Positions 22,357-31,609 of a DNA stretch of 64,000 bases are shown here, in pieces. Every line of letters begins with the position of its first letter. Positions within the stretch are counted from its first letter, which is position 1. This DNA is from Prostheceraeus crozeri (taxonomy: Eukaryota > Platyhelminthes > Polycladida > Euryleptidae). Below the pieces are notes generated by a model. It had not been told where the DNA came from and ran no database searches. It worked only from the letters and a program-made list of their open reading frames with translations. The stretch is taken from contig CAJQUW010005303.1 in NCBI GenBank assembly GCA_907163375.1, positions 248,001-312,000 on the forward strand, written 5' to 3'. The position numbers and the translations under genes were made by a program.

Positions 22357-25300
22357 ATGAGAATCTCGACACTAACCGCATGCCTACTGATACTGCTTGT
22401 TCGCCCGAATGATGTTGATAATTCGAAGTACCCAGCGTGGCTCGAATGGATCTATGATTCTACACCACCGAAAGTAGAATGTTCCTGCACTCACGATGTG
22501 GGTTTGGAATGCATAGTTGGCAGCCAGAAGGTACACGGATATGACTGCTCACAGGAAATGGAAGGACCTACAGCATTCAATTTAACATGCCACAATATCA
22601 CTAAAGGATTTGTAATTGATGTCCCTGAAGCTTTGAAAGTTTATACAAATTTGAAGTATTTATCAATAGACGGTTGCTACCTCAAAGAAAGCATTATTAA
22701 ACCAATAAAGTGGCCAGAAATGAATTTTAGTTCGTCCGTAGAATGGAAAAGGAACGTTGGAGGCCCTATTCTTATCCGTACTCATGTCGACATGGATTGG
22801 GGTAACAACCAATTTGATAATTATCCTGACTGTTATCTACATTCACTGAGCATCACTAAAAGCCATTTATTCAATCCCCCAATTGGTCTCCTTTTGAAAT
22901 GCACGAACCTCGATGCAATAAATTTCTCTGATAACTATATCACTGTGATACAAATACCTCATTTCATAGTTATGAGTCAGCTGCAACGACTCAATTTCAT
23001 CAATCTCACTAACAATGGCATGCGGCAGTTCGGTGGACATTATTCCTTCCATGCACTTCAAAGTATTCAAGATCTCCTGGCGAACAACTTTACTAAGTGG
23101 GTCAATGAAACAACCAATCCACAGGAACTTTTGGACTTTGGAAAAGAGTTTGCTGGTTGGTCTAAAAAGGGAATACCACTTACTGTGTATCATCTGATAC
23201 ATTGTTTAGAAAAGCACAATGTCTCAATCAGTTTCGCTTATGGACGTTTTCGACCGACCATATTGATACTAGATAAAAATAGATTATATGCATTGCCGGA
23301 AGTTTTGTTCGGAATGGGTAGCATTAGGCACCTCTTTCTGAATTCAAATTTATTTAGGGATATTTTCTATAGCTATGAAAATAAATTATTCTACGGTCTT
23401 CAACATTCATTAAAACAACTTCAGCTCTCAAAGAATAAAATTAATGTTATTAATCCAGACTCATTCCAATACCTTCATGGAATTGAGACAATTAACATGT
23501 CCTCCAATGAAATAACGTATCTTTCACCTAAGATGATGTCGAGAAACGACAATTTATTAGGGGTCCTGTTATTGAGTAATAATAAATTGCAAAATTTGCT
23601 ATTAAATGTGACGTTTCCAAATCTGTGGGACATAGATTTGTCATACAATAAAATTAAAACTTTGGATGAATCTTTGACCGAAAAAAGCCCGAAAATAGAG
23701 CGAATCAATTTACGTGGCAATGAAATTATTTCAATGACCTCAAATATTTTCACAAATCTGTCCCTTTTAACAAGATTAGATCTCAGAAATAATAAGTTCA
23801 GTGAGCTGCCGGGATCGTCCTTTAAGACGAACCGTAGAGACACTATAAGTAAACGTTTGACATTGGATATACGTGATAATCACCAACCTCTGGAATGCAA
23901 CTGTCTGTCAGTATTTTATCATGTATGGATTGAAACACATGATCACAATGGAAGTTCGTACCATTATCCAAGAATTTTAGTAGATAACACAACTCAGTGT
24001 TACGGACATCGTAGGGACCAAGACACGCTTCGAAGTCCTATCAATGGAGGCCCATTTTCGTGTTTCTTCAAGCGTCACTTCAAGGATTCAACGTCTGGAG
24101 TTAACTACGTGTGTCCAGCCCGTTGCTTATGTCAAATATGTCAATCCAAAATGGTGATAGATTGCAGCAAGCGAGCGATATTGTATGTTCCTCGTATAAA
24201 GTCTCCTGCAGGAATTCTCAAATTAGATGGTAATCGCATCATGTCAGTGGGTCGCTATTCGTTTCCCCAAATCCTTAACTCATTGAGATCACTTCATCTG
24301 AATAATAGTGGTGTTATATGGATCTGGTGGAATGCTTTTGTAAATTTAAAGCGTCTTCTATACATCAATCTATCAAATAACTCCATACGCCATTTAGCTT
24401 CTGACATGTTTCGTGGATTCTACAACATCGACATTATATTGCTTCGTCATAATAGAATCAGAGAGCCAACTCTTGCACCTTTCAAAACATCAAATGGATC
24501 GATTGGGTCACTTGATCTCAGAAACAACCAATTTGAATGTAACTGTCGATATCTAGTCCCCTTTATGAATGACATTCGAAATCTGTATGACGTAGGAGAA
24601 ACTCTTGTCAAAATATCAAATCATTGCTACCTCCATGAAGAGGAGATACTGATAAGAGACTTCACGCATAAGTGTGTCGATCTTGCAGCGAAACGCGAAC
24701 GTCAATTGATGACAGGATTCGGAGTGGGCTGCAGTCTTTGTGTCGTTGTTGTCATCCTAGTTATCGCTTTTCACCACAAGTATTCTATTCTCGTCTTTGC
24801 GGATCGCAATCTAAAATCTCACTTTGCCAGAGCTTCAATCGGACGTCTACTTCACTTACCATCTTATCACCAGTGTCAATACGATGTCGGCTTCTTAATT
24901 CACGAGGGTCAAACTCAACACTTCTATGAAATGAAGCGGTGGATGAAATCTACTCCTCGGAGAGATCTTCGATGTGTTCTAATTGCACAACATATGCCTG
25001 GTGCCATGCGGTTGTCTCAAACGGAGATTTTAATGAGTCAAATGGCCGTGTGTGTTATCCTGATATCGGAAAGTCTGTTAGAAGATCCAATGCTAGTTCA
25101 GGAAATGCATATCATTGTAGCTGCTAATCTCAAAAAGCAAGGTATTCTCCTACACATTCTTCCTATTCTATTGACGCGTCAAGTGAAGGAGCATCCACAA
25201 TGGTTGAATTTTCAAATGTTTTTAAATGAATATCCGCTGTTGATTTGGAATAGTCATTACTTTTGGGAACGTTTCCTGCTTGCATTACCCCCGCCACCAC

Positions 25301-25995
25301 TTAGTCATGGGTCTGCGCGACCTAGCGATGATGAAAGAACTCCATTGCTGAGGGATCGAAAAGAGACATTGGAAAAATTTGCAGATACTCAAATTTGTAT
25401 CATTTCACATGAAAATCAGGTTGGTAGTCATGTTAGATTATTACTAGATCGATATCGGTCTCACTTACACATTTGCCATGTTCGCCATGGGCGCCTATAT
25501 GGAACTGTCAATGGGCTAATATCTCACGCAGAGTTATCACTGGATACCATAATCGGTTGTTGTACGCAAGTGTTCGTGATTATTTCTGATGCCTTACTGA
25601 GCGATAATTGGACACAGAGGTATTTGATCCCTAGTTTAAATGCCCGTTCTCAAACACTGCCGTTCCGTGGGTCGGTCATCTTTATGGAAATCGTATCGGT
25701 GTCTCTTTCGTGTTCAAGGCCATCAATCCAGCCATTTGCTGCTCTTCGAGATAAAGACATTGTCTTGAGCCTAAATTGGTCTGATATCCTGCGAAATTGG
25801 AGTCTATTAGAACGTCACATTCTTACCGATGACGCTAACGGCTTTCAACCAGACTCAGATACTTGGTCCATGGATGAAGTAGAATTTGAGCAATTGTTAA
25901 GGCATCCGACGTCTGTTCTTGTGAGTGAAGAGCAGGAGCAGGACGGATATGGTCATCACATTTATCAACAGCGCTCAGCAATGTCCACCTTTTAA
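22357..25995 (+). CDS. Toll-like receptor with two tandem TIR-like domains (copy B)
   Basis: 1212 residues, same architecture as copy A: signal peptide, LRRs, two LRRCT clusters around an LRRNT-like cluster, one membrane helix, two TIR-like domains. A 2-bp insertion in the leader puts the upstream ATG out of frame, so the shared ATG at 22357 is the start. An apparent longer frame from 22309 begins with TTG and is not credible. It differs from copy A by loss of four residues (KRHV of A, after KWV) and six substitutions (E/G, Y/N, R/T, T/M, L/S, L/S), all in the ectodomain. The membrane and cytoplasmic parts look identical at protein level. No stop or frameshift, so both copies look functional. 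Confidence 0.93.
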   Translation: MRISTLTACLLILLVRPNDVDNSKYPAWLEWIYDSTPPKVECSCTHDVGLECIVGSQKVHGYDCSQEMEGPTAFNLTCHNITKGFVIDVPEALKVYTNLKYLSIDGCYLKESIIKPIKWPEMNFSSSVEWKRNVGGPILIRTHVDMDWGNNQFDNYPDCYLHSLSITKSHLFNPPIGLLLKCTNLDAINFSDNYITVIQIPHFIVMSQLQRLNFINLTNNGMRQFGGHYSFHALQSIQDLLANNFTKWVNETTNPQELLDFGKEFAGWSKKGIPLTVYHLIHCLEKHNVSISFAYGRFRPTILILDKNRLYALPEVLFGMGSIRHLFLNSNLFRDIFYSYENKLFYGLQHSLKQLQLSKNKINVINPDSFQYLHGIETINMSSNEITYLSPKMMSRNDNLLGVLLLSNNKLQNLLLNVTFPNLWDIDLSYNKIKTLDESLTEKSPKIERINLRGNEIISMTSNIFTNLSLLTRLDLRNNKFSELPGSSFKTNRRDTISKRLTLDIRDNHQPLECNCLSVFYHVWIETHDHNGSSYHYPRILVDNTTQCYGHRRDQDTLRSPINGGPFSCFFKRHFKDSTSGVNYVCPARCLCQICQSKMVIDCSKRAILYVPRIKSPAGILKLDGNRIMSVGRYSFPQILNSLRSLHLNNSGVIWIWWNAFVNLKRLLYINLSNNSIRHLASDMFRGFYNIDIILLRHNRIREPTLAPFKTSNGSIGSLDLRNNQFECNCRYLVPFMNDIRNLYDVGETLVKISNHCYLHEEEILIRDFTHKCVDLAAKRERQLMTGFGVGCSLCVVVVILVIAFHHKYSILVFADRNLKSHFARASIGRLLHLPSYHQCQYDVGFLIHEGQTQHFYEMKRWMKSTPRRDLRCVLIAQHMPGAMRLSQTEILMSQMAVCVILISESLLEDPMLVQEMHIIVAANLKKQGILLHILPILLTRQVKEHPQWLNFQMFLNEYPLLIWNSHYFWERFLLALPPPPLSHGSARPSDDERTPLLRDRKETLEKFADTQICIISHENQVGSHVRLLLDRYRSHLHICHVRHGRLYGTVNGLISHAELSLDTIIGCCTQVFVIISDALLSDNWTQRYLIPSLNARSQTLPFRGSVIFMEIVSVSLSCSRPSIQPFAALRDKDIVLSLNWSDILRNWSLLERHILTDDANGFQPDSDTWSMDEVEFEQLLRHPTSVLVSEEQEQDGYGHHIYQQRSAMSTF

Positions 25996-26345
25996 TCTTG
26001 AAGTTGTCCGGGATTCAGGAATGCGAACTTTAGCATTATCATCATTGTATGACATTTCTTTCACTGTCTCTCTTAGAGGACTGGAAAGCTAAAAACACAC
26101 ACTATTTATTGCTCAATTGATTCAGTTTGATCTGTATTTGTGCCGATTTCATGTTATCTCCAAATATAATTTCACCTAGAGCAGTGGCTCTATTACGGCT
26201 TTGCCGCTCCCAACTGCTCGAATAACTCTCACAGCTTCGATACTGTTTTAATTCATTTAACATTTCAATTGCAAGATAAGGTAGCATCACTCAAAGTGGA
26301 AATGAAAAATCTTGAATAGAATTATTTCCGGATATAGGACAGACT

Positions 26346-26893
26346 ACCGCATTTCTTTGAATATGAGACGCCCTTGAATAAGGGACGCCCTCGAATAAGA
26401 GACGCATCCGTGAGAGGAAAAAATTTAATAAAAGACGCCCTTGAATAAGAGACGCATGTACAAAAAATAGACTGCTATAGACATATTACATGCAGGCTAT
26501 TGTAATGTGGTAGCTACATCCGCCTGAGCGATTATTAGGCCTACTTCTCTTAGTAAAATAAGTCAGTCTACTAGTAAATACCGGGTGTCATGACCAATAT
26601 TGTATAATATATAAAGCTTTTTGTTGTTGTACATGCGGTACATGCATGTTGTACATACGTACATGCAGGCCTACTTAAGGTTACTTCATCTACCATTTAA
26701 GGAGGCATTATACGGTAGCTTCCTTTGCATTTGGAGTCATGTACCGGTCGGTAACTTTTGCTGTAAATACTACTTGATTATCGGTATTTTCGTTTCGGTA
26801 AATTCAGATCTAGTCTACATGTATAGTGGCCAACATGTACTGGTATATGAATGTATTAGATGAGTCTACAAGATATGCTACTACAAACCATAA
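26346..26893. mobile_element. Truncated inverted-repeat element after Toll copy B
   Basis: Left part of the element seen whole at 19031-19779, with a 50-bp extra segment between GAATAAGAGACGCAT repeats near 26405-26455. The right end is missing because the duplicated block stops here. Confidence 0.75.
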
Positions 26894-27473
26894 TGGGATT
26901 TGCTACAAACCCATTGTTACCAATGTGGAATAAATACCACTGCGAGAATATATACAGGAACAACTTATTCCTCTTATAACAGCACGGTAAATATGGGTTG
27001 GGGCTATTGTGAAGAATTTAGGAATTCGTATTCCTTGTTATTAGTAAAATTCTGTAACACTTGACTCAAGAAATATCAGGAAATACATCAATCAGAAGGA
27101 TCGTGAGAAAATAGCTAGTATCACAAGAATCTCAAATACTTAATGCTGATTGAGAAAAACATCAAACAAAAAAGAACTATCTGAGTAGCCACCATGAATT
27201 TCCCTAACAGTTACAGTCTATCAGTGGTCGCAATGCAGACATGCTCTTGATAGCTTTAGGACCGAAAGCGATTGCATCCACATCTTTGAAACAACACATT
27301 ATCATTCCAATGCAGATGTCTGAATGAGCGTTTTCCAACGTCAAAAGAATACGCGGAACTCGAAAAATCAATTTATTGCGACGCACAAATTTTCTGCCGA
27401 AGCCTTCGTCAGGTGCATCTAATGTTATCTAATAATATCTATGATATCATTAATCTATAATATTATCTAATAA
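26894..27473. other. No gene seen
   Basis: Unique AT-rich sequence between duplication copy B and the minisatellite. Confidence 0.4.
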
Positions 27474-28268
27474 GAGGGAAGCAGAATGATGACGGACCTT
27501 CTGAGATGGAAGCAGAATGATGACGGACCTTCTGGGAGGGAAGCAGAATGATGATGGACCTTCTGAGATGGAAGCAGAATGATGACGGACCTTCTCGTAG
27601 GGAAGCAGAATGATGACGGACCTTCTCGTAGGGAAGCAGAATGATGACGGACCATCTCAGAGGGAAGCAGAATGATGACAGACCTTCTCAGAAGGAATGA
27701 GAATGATGACGGACCTTCTCAGAAGGAATGAGAATGATGACGGACCTTCTCAGAGGGAAGCAGAATGATGACGGACCTTCTGGGAGGGAAGCAGAATGAT
27801 GACGGACCTTCTCGTAGGGAAGCAGAATGATGACGGACCTTCTCGTAGGGAAGCAGAATGATGACGGACCTTCTCGTAGGGAAGCAGAATGATGACGGAC
27901 CTTCTCGTAGGGAAGTAGAATGATGACGGACCATCTCAGAGGGAAGCAGAATGATGACGGACCTTCTCGTAGGGAAGCAGAATGATGACGGACCTTCTCA
28001 GAGGGAAGCAGAATGATGACGGACCTTCTCAGAGGGAAGCAGAATGATGACGGACCTTTTCAGAGGGAAGCAGAATGATGACGGACCTTCTCGTAGGGAA
28101 GCAGAATGATGACGGACCTTCCCAGAGTGAAGCAGAATGATGACGGACCTTCTCAGAAGGAATGAGAATGATGACGGACCTTCTCAGAGTGAAGCAGAAT
28201 GATGACGGACCTTTTCAGAGGGAAGCAGAATGAATCTGCCCCTTTGGAAGGAAGCGCAATGATGACGG
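27474..28268. repeat. 31-bp minisatellite, about 25 units
   Basis: Unit GGGAAGCAGAATGATGACGG ACCTTCTCGTA with period 31 (for example starts at 27786 and 27817). Variants replace CTCGTA by CTCAGA, CTGGGA or CTGAGA, and some units read GGAATGAGAATGATG. Since 31 is not a multiple of 3, one frame walks through all three phases and repeats every 93 bp. On the minus strand this gives long stop-poor frames (RHHSASLREGPSSFCF...). There is no sign that these are genes. Confidence 0.95.
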
Positions 28269-28735
28269 TGAGATTTTTTATGAAATATTTGAATGTTGCA
28301 TTCAATGCTGTAGGTCCTTCCATGTCCTCTGAACAGTCGTATCTGTGCACCTTCTGACTGCAAATTGAGCATTCCAAGTCCATTTTGCATGTGCAGGAAC
28401 ATTGTGCTTCCGGTAGTGTAGAATCACAGGTCCTTTCGAGTCACCCTGTGTATTTCAAGGTAGCACGTTCATTCGGGACAAGAAACAACCTCCATAGCCA
28501 TGCGGGTAGTGTAGAGATACTTATTTTCTGTTAGATTCGATCATATCGCTTTGGCATTTCCGAGTGAGTGAGAGTGACGCGGTGTTTATAATCTTCAAAA
28601 TTTTCTTCTTTCTTTCCTTTAGTTAGAGCATGGTTAGAGTAGCGAGTTATCGCTTGATTAGATAAGAATCGGAACTGCTGCTGATAACCTAATTGCCAAA
28701 ACATTGATGAACTACGCAGGTTCCGAAATGTCAGC
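28269..28735 (-). pseudogene. Inverted 5' fragment of a third Toll-like receptor gene
   Basis: On the minus strand from 28524 the frame aligns codon by codon with the start of the two Toll genes: DSTLPEAQCSCTCKMDLEC against DSTPPKVECSCTHDVGLEC, then SQKVHRYDCSEDMEGPTALN against SQKVHGYDCSQEMEGPTAFN. The start codon position is ATA, and codon 28 (Trp in the others) is TGA (28443-28441). About 80 codons remain; then the minisatellite takes over. Homology continues upstream through the leader (GGAAATGCCAA, AGATTATAAA, CGGAACCTGCG) to about 28735, with a ~16-bp insertion. Divergence is far greater than between copies A and B, so this is an older relative. It is a dead fragment. Confidence 0.85.
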
Positions 28736-29290
28736 AGTCATTCTCATCATTACGTAAGAAAGAGGACTTCAAGTGTACATGTAAGTACAAAGTCATGAAG
28801 ACAGTGAATGTCTGCGAGTTTGTGATGGTGATGAGTGTCCGAATGTCTAGTTGTGGAGCAAAAAAACCATGTCATCAGCAATACTTGTCGATAGGCAGTC
28901 CTGTAAGAACTGTAACGATTTAGTGGGCCAAGTCCGCATCTGCGAGCGAGAACGTGATATTGTGCGTAATTGAGTTATGTTGCAATGTGGAAAAAGGAAG
29001 GCAACAATGTATCCCGTAATGATGATATCTCCATCTATGCATGTGAAAGACATTTTTGAAATTTCAATCAGCTTGTATCTACATGTGTATATTCATAGCA
29101 TTGCTGCCCGCTTTTTTCATTTCAATTGCGCACAATATTATCAACATAGCTTTTTCCGGGCAACAATGTAGGACATATTCAGGCGCCTACGCGCCCTCAA
29201 ATGTCCTACATTGCCACTGAGTAAGAAGGGTTGTCCGCCGATATTTTGCATGTCATTTTTCTATGAAAGTCGTTCATACATCTCCAAATC
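28736..29290. other. No gene seen; one hairpin
   Basis: CAATGTAGGACAT and its inverse ATGTCCTACATTG form a 13-bp hairpin stem around 29164-29213. No supported exon. Confidence 0.4.
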
Positions 29291-29334
29291 CAAATTAGAC
29301 GGCCTTAATTGCATAATTAAGGCCGTCTAATTTG
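29291..29334. repeat. Perfect 20-bp inverted repeat with 4-base loop
   Basis: CAAATTAGACGGCCTTAATT, then GCAT, then the exact inverse complement. Perfect cruciform-forming palindrome; not part of a recognised element. Confidence 0.9.
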
Positions 29335-29390
29335 CTAATAATTTTTGCTAATTAAATAATTACTAATTTAATAATAATTTTCCCTTTCAG

Positions 29391-29502
29391 GGAGGAGCAG
29401 TTTGCCTTTGAAGAAACGTTACTCAACGATTTCACCGCTATCTTATCTGCCGACGTCGAGGTTGCCACACCTCGGGCTGCCTTCTCTAAAGAGAATTCTT
29501 GA
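29391..29502 (+). CDS. Candidate terminal exon of an unrecognised gene
   Basis: Preceded by TTTTCCCTTTCAG, a strong acceptor. One leftover base, then 36 codons reading EEQFAFEETLLNDFTAIL, SADVEVATPR and ending AFSKENS before TGA at 29500-29502. The composition is protein-like and acidic. Its phase fits the candidate exon at 10921-11002, which would place the whole Toll array in one intron, but two exons 18 kb apart are weak evidence. Not recognised. Confidence 0.35.
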
Positions 29503-29756
29503 CTTCGAATGTGCGATGAATGTCCGTCCATCTTTGAATAGTCAGTACAACTTTTTAATACACTATCGTTCTTTGATATTCAGTTTCATTTTCTGATTCA
29601 TAGAGGGAGAGAGAGAAACAAACAGTGCTTGAAACACGCTTACATACGTGGATATGGGTGCGTGACATTTTACAGGGTTGTCACCTTTCCGGAATTCGGT
29701 CATGTTAAGACAAAATTTCGGTGTTTGAGCTTTGAAGTGTCTGGTGAGGTACTTAT

Positions 29757-30046
29757 GGTCGGGTTATCTCCTCCCTCACATTCTCAAATTTGTCTAAAAT
29801 CTGTAAAAATGCATCATTCGTCACAAAACTTCAGCCGCATGTAGTTGAGTACATTTTCTACCTTACATGCAAGGTTTCTGCAAATCAGACAAGTACTTTG
29901 TGAATTATTGCGCGAAAAGTAGCAACGTAAGCAGCTTGATCGGACTTCGTCTGTTCGACGCATTACTGTTCCTCATGTGGTCATTATTCTCTCCGTCTTC
30001 TCTCATCCGCTGCTGTGTAAAATCTTCCCACCACCACGCCTGTTAT
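29757..30046. repeat. Interspersed repeat, same family as 4471-5060
   Basis: Aligns with the first half of the 4.5-kb copy through CGTCACAAAACTT, ACATGCAAGGTTTCTGCAAA, GCAGCTTGATC and TTCCCACCACC. An hAT-like end phrase CAGGGTTGTC lies a little upstream at 29675. Confidence 0.6.
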
Positions 30047-30047
30047 G

Positions 30048-30470
30048 AATAGAATAGAAAATATATTTATTCTCCAAACAAAATGAGTTTCATGCATTTT
30101 TTACAGATGTGAATACAAATTTTTCATTACATAATGTAAAGATTGTCAATTGGAGAAAAGGACCAGATGACCCGCACATGGGGTATTAGGCCTGGCCCTA
30201 TTTCTTGCTTACAAGAAAATGTATAATAAGAGTACAAAATATTACAAGAACACGTGTATACGAGTATGTACATTATGCATACACGCATAATTATAAAGCA
30301 CAGAAGGATTTTTGTTTGACATATTCATGCAGATCTAAAAATAATTCATTTTATCTATCATCAGTGATTTTAATTTTTGCTTGAATTATTTTGTTGTTTT
30401 AGCTTTTTTAATTTTTTTAACCAACAACTGTCAACCGTGCTGGTCAGATGAAATTGCGCTCTCGTGTTAT
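30048..30470 (-). mobile_element. LINE 3' end, minus strand (GAATAGAATAGAA tail)
   Basis: Begins with the microsatellite-like tail GAATAGAATAGAA, typical of CR1/L2-type LINEs when read on the minus strand, followed by several hundred bases of untranslated sequence. No frame. A similar AATAG tail without a body lies at 36869-36895. Confidence 0.5.
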
Positions 30471-30860
30471 CAGATCTTTAATGTGTTATTTCATGGTATC
30501 TATGCTGGCTATTTTTTGAGATTTTTTGCATTATTCGAATCCTCTCGTCGTCATTAGTGTCGTGATCATCATTCTGAGTGGATATATCGTCGTATCTTGT
30601 CGCTACTGGGAATAATTTCCTCGCCGTCTGAGATGTGATCTGTCTCTGTGGTCTCTGTGCAATCAATATCGTGTTCTAGATATCGGACACTTCGTGCAGG
30701 CGATTTTCATATTTCATGAACAAGACCAACGATCCATTTCGCTCGGTTATTCGTTTCTCTAGCGCAGTCGTAAGCGTTGCCGGAGTAATTTTCCCTCGGA
30801 GTAGAAGGTCCACAGTTCAATTGCCGTTGCCGGAATTTTCCTTTTTTGTGAAATGCGAAA

Positions 30861-31589
30861 ATGACTCGCAACATGAGGTCAAATTCATCTGGAATAATTC
30901 CTAATGGAAATATTACATCCGAATCGTTGCAAATGATGATGAACAGCTGGAAAGAAGAAGTTATAAAGTTGCTTGGAGCAAAGATTGATGACCTGAGCGC
31001 TGCAGTCTCAGGATTGATGACAAAAATTACCAACATTGAAGAAAAGTTGGTCGTTTTGTCTGGCAATCACAACAAACAGCAGCAAGAAATAATTGAATTG
31101 CAAGAAGTCATTCAATCCAGAAAATTAAATAATGAAATTTCTCAAGAAATGGATGACTGCAAATTCAGAGAAATGAGTGTTATTGTGTGTGATATTTCGG
31201 AAATGGAGACAGGTTCCGTGGATGAGAGAAAAGATCACGATAGAGATCAATTATTACAGCTGACCTCCGTCCTTGCACTAGATTCCGACAAGATTGTTGG
31301 TAATCACAGAATTGGCAAAACTACCCGAATTGGATGCCGTTTGTTGAAGGTTACGTGTAGAGATGTTGCGTCGAAACGAGAGTTATTGAAGAAATCTTCT
31401 TCCTTACGTCATTCGAATACGTTCAAGCAAGTATATATTAATAATGACTTGACGCCACATCAGCGAGAACGCCAGCGGGAGTTAAGGAACGAGTTCATGA
31501 TTAGAAAATCCAATGGAGAAGATGTGACCATATACCGTGGGAAAATAGTCAACAAAAATATTGCACAAGATTTTCGCCATCGATTTTAA
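30861..31589 (+). CDS. LINE copy 1, ORF1 protein
   Basis: 242 residues (ATG at 30861; an internal ATG at 30873 is equally possible). The first ~100 residues form a coiled coil; the second half has HRIGKTTRIGCRLLKVT, then VYINNDLTPHQRERQRELR and IYRGKIV, the RRM-like and C-terminal RNA-binding parts of ORF1 proteins in CR1/L2/Jockey-type LINEs. The frame is intact. It would coat element RNA. ORF2 follows about 20 bp later on the same strand. Confidence 0.8.
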   Translation: MTRNMRSNSSGIIPNGNITSESLQMMMNSWKEEVIKLLGAKIDDLSAAVSGLMTKITNIEEKLVVLSGNHNKQQQEIIELQEVIQSRKLNNEISQEMDDCKFREMSVIVCDISEMETGSVDERKDHDRDQLLQLTSVLALDSDKIVGNHRIGKTTRIGCRLLKVTCRDVASKRELLKKSSSLRHSNTFKQVYINNDLTPHQRERQRELRNEFMIRKSNGEDVTIYRGKIVNKNIAQDFRHRF

Positions 31590-31609
31590 GCTCTTCTAAG
31601 ACTCTCCCG

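Larger units (their letters stand above)
20467..26893. repeat. Segmental tandem duplication, copy B
   Basis: Partner of 13114-19528 in the same orientation. The left junction (20466/20467) follows ACTTACTTACTTACTGC. On the right, identity stops at AACCATAA (26893), inside the inverted-repeat element, and unrelated sequence follows. Confidence 0.95.

Noticed and set aside
27474-28268. CRISPR-like array
   Set aside because: Units are contiguous 31-bp repeats without spacers, in a eukaryotic context.
27467-28402. Minus-strand repeat-peptide frames in the minisatellite
   Set aside because: Product of a 31-bp unit without stops; no gene signals.
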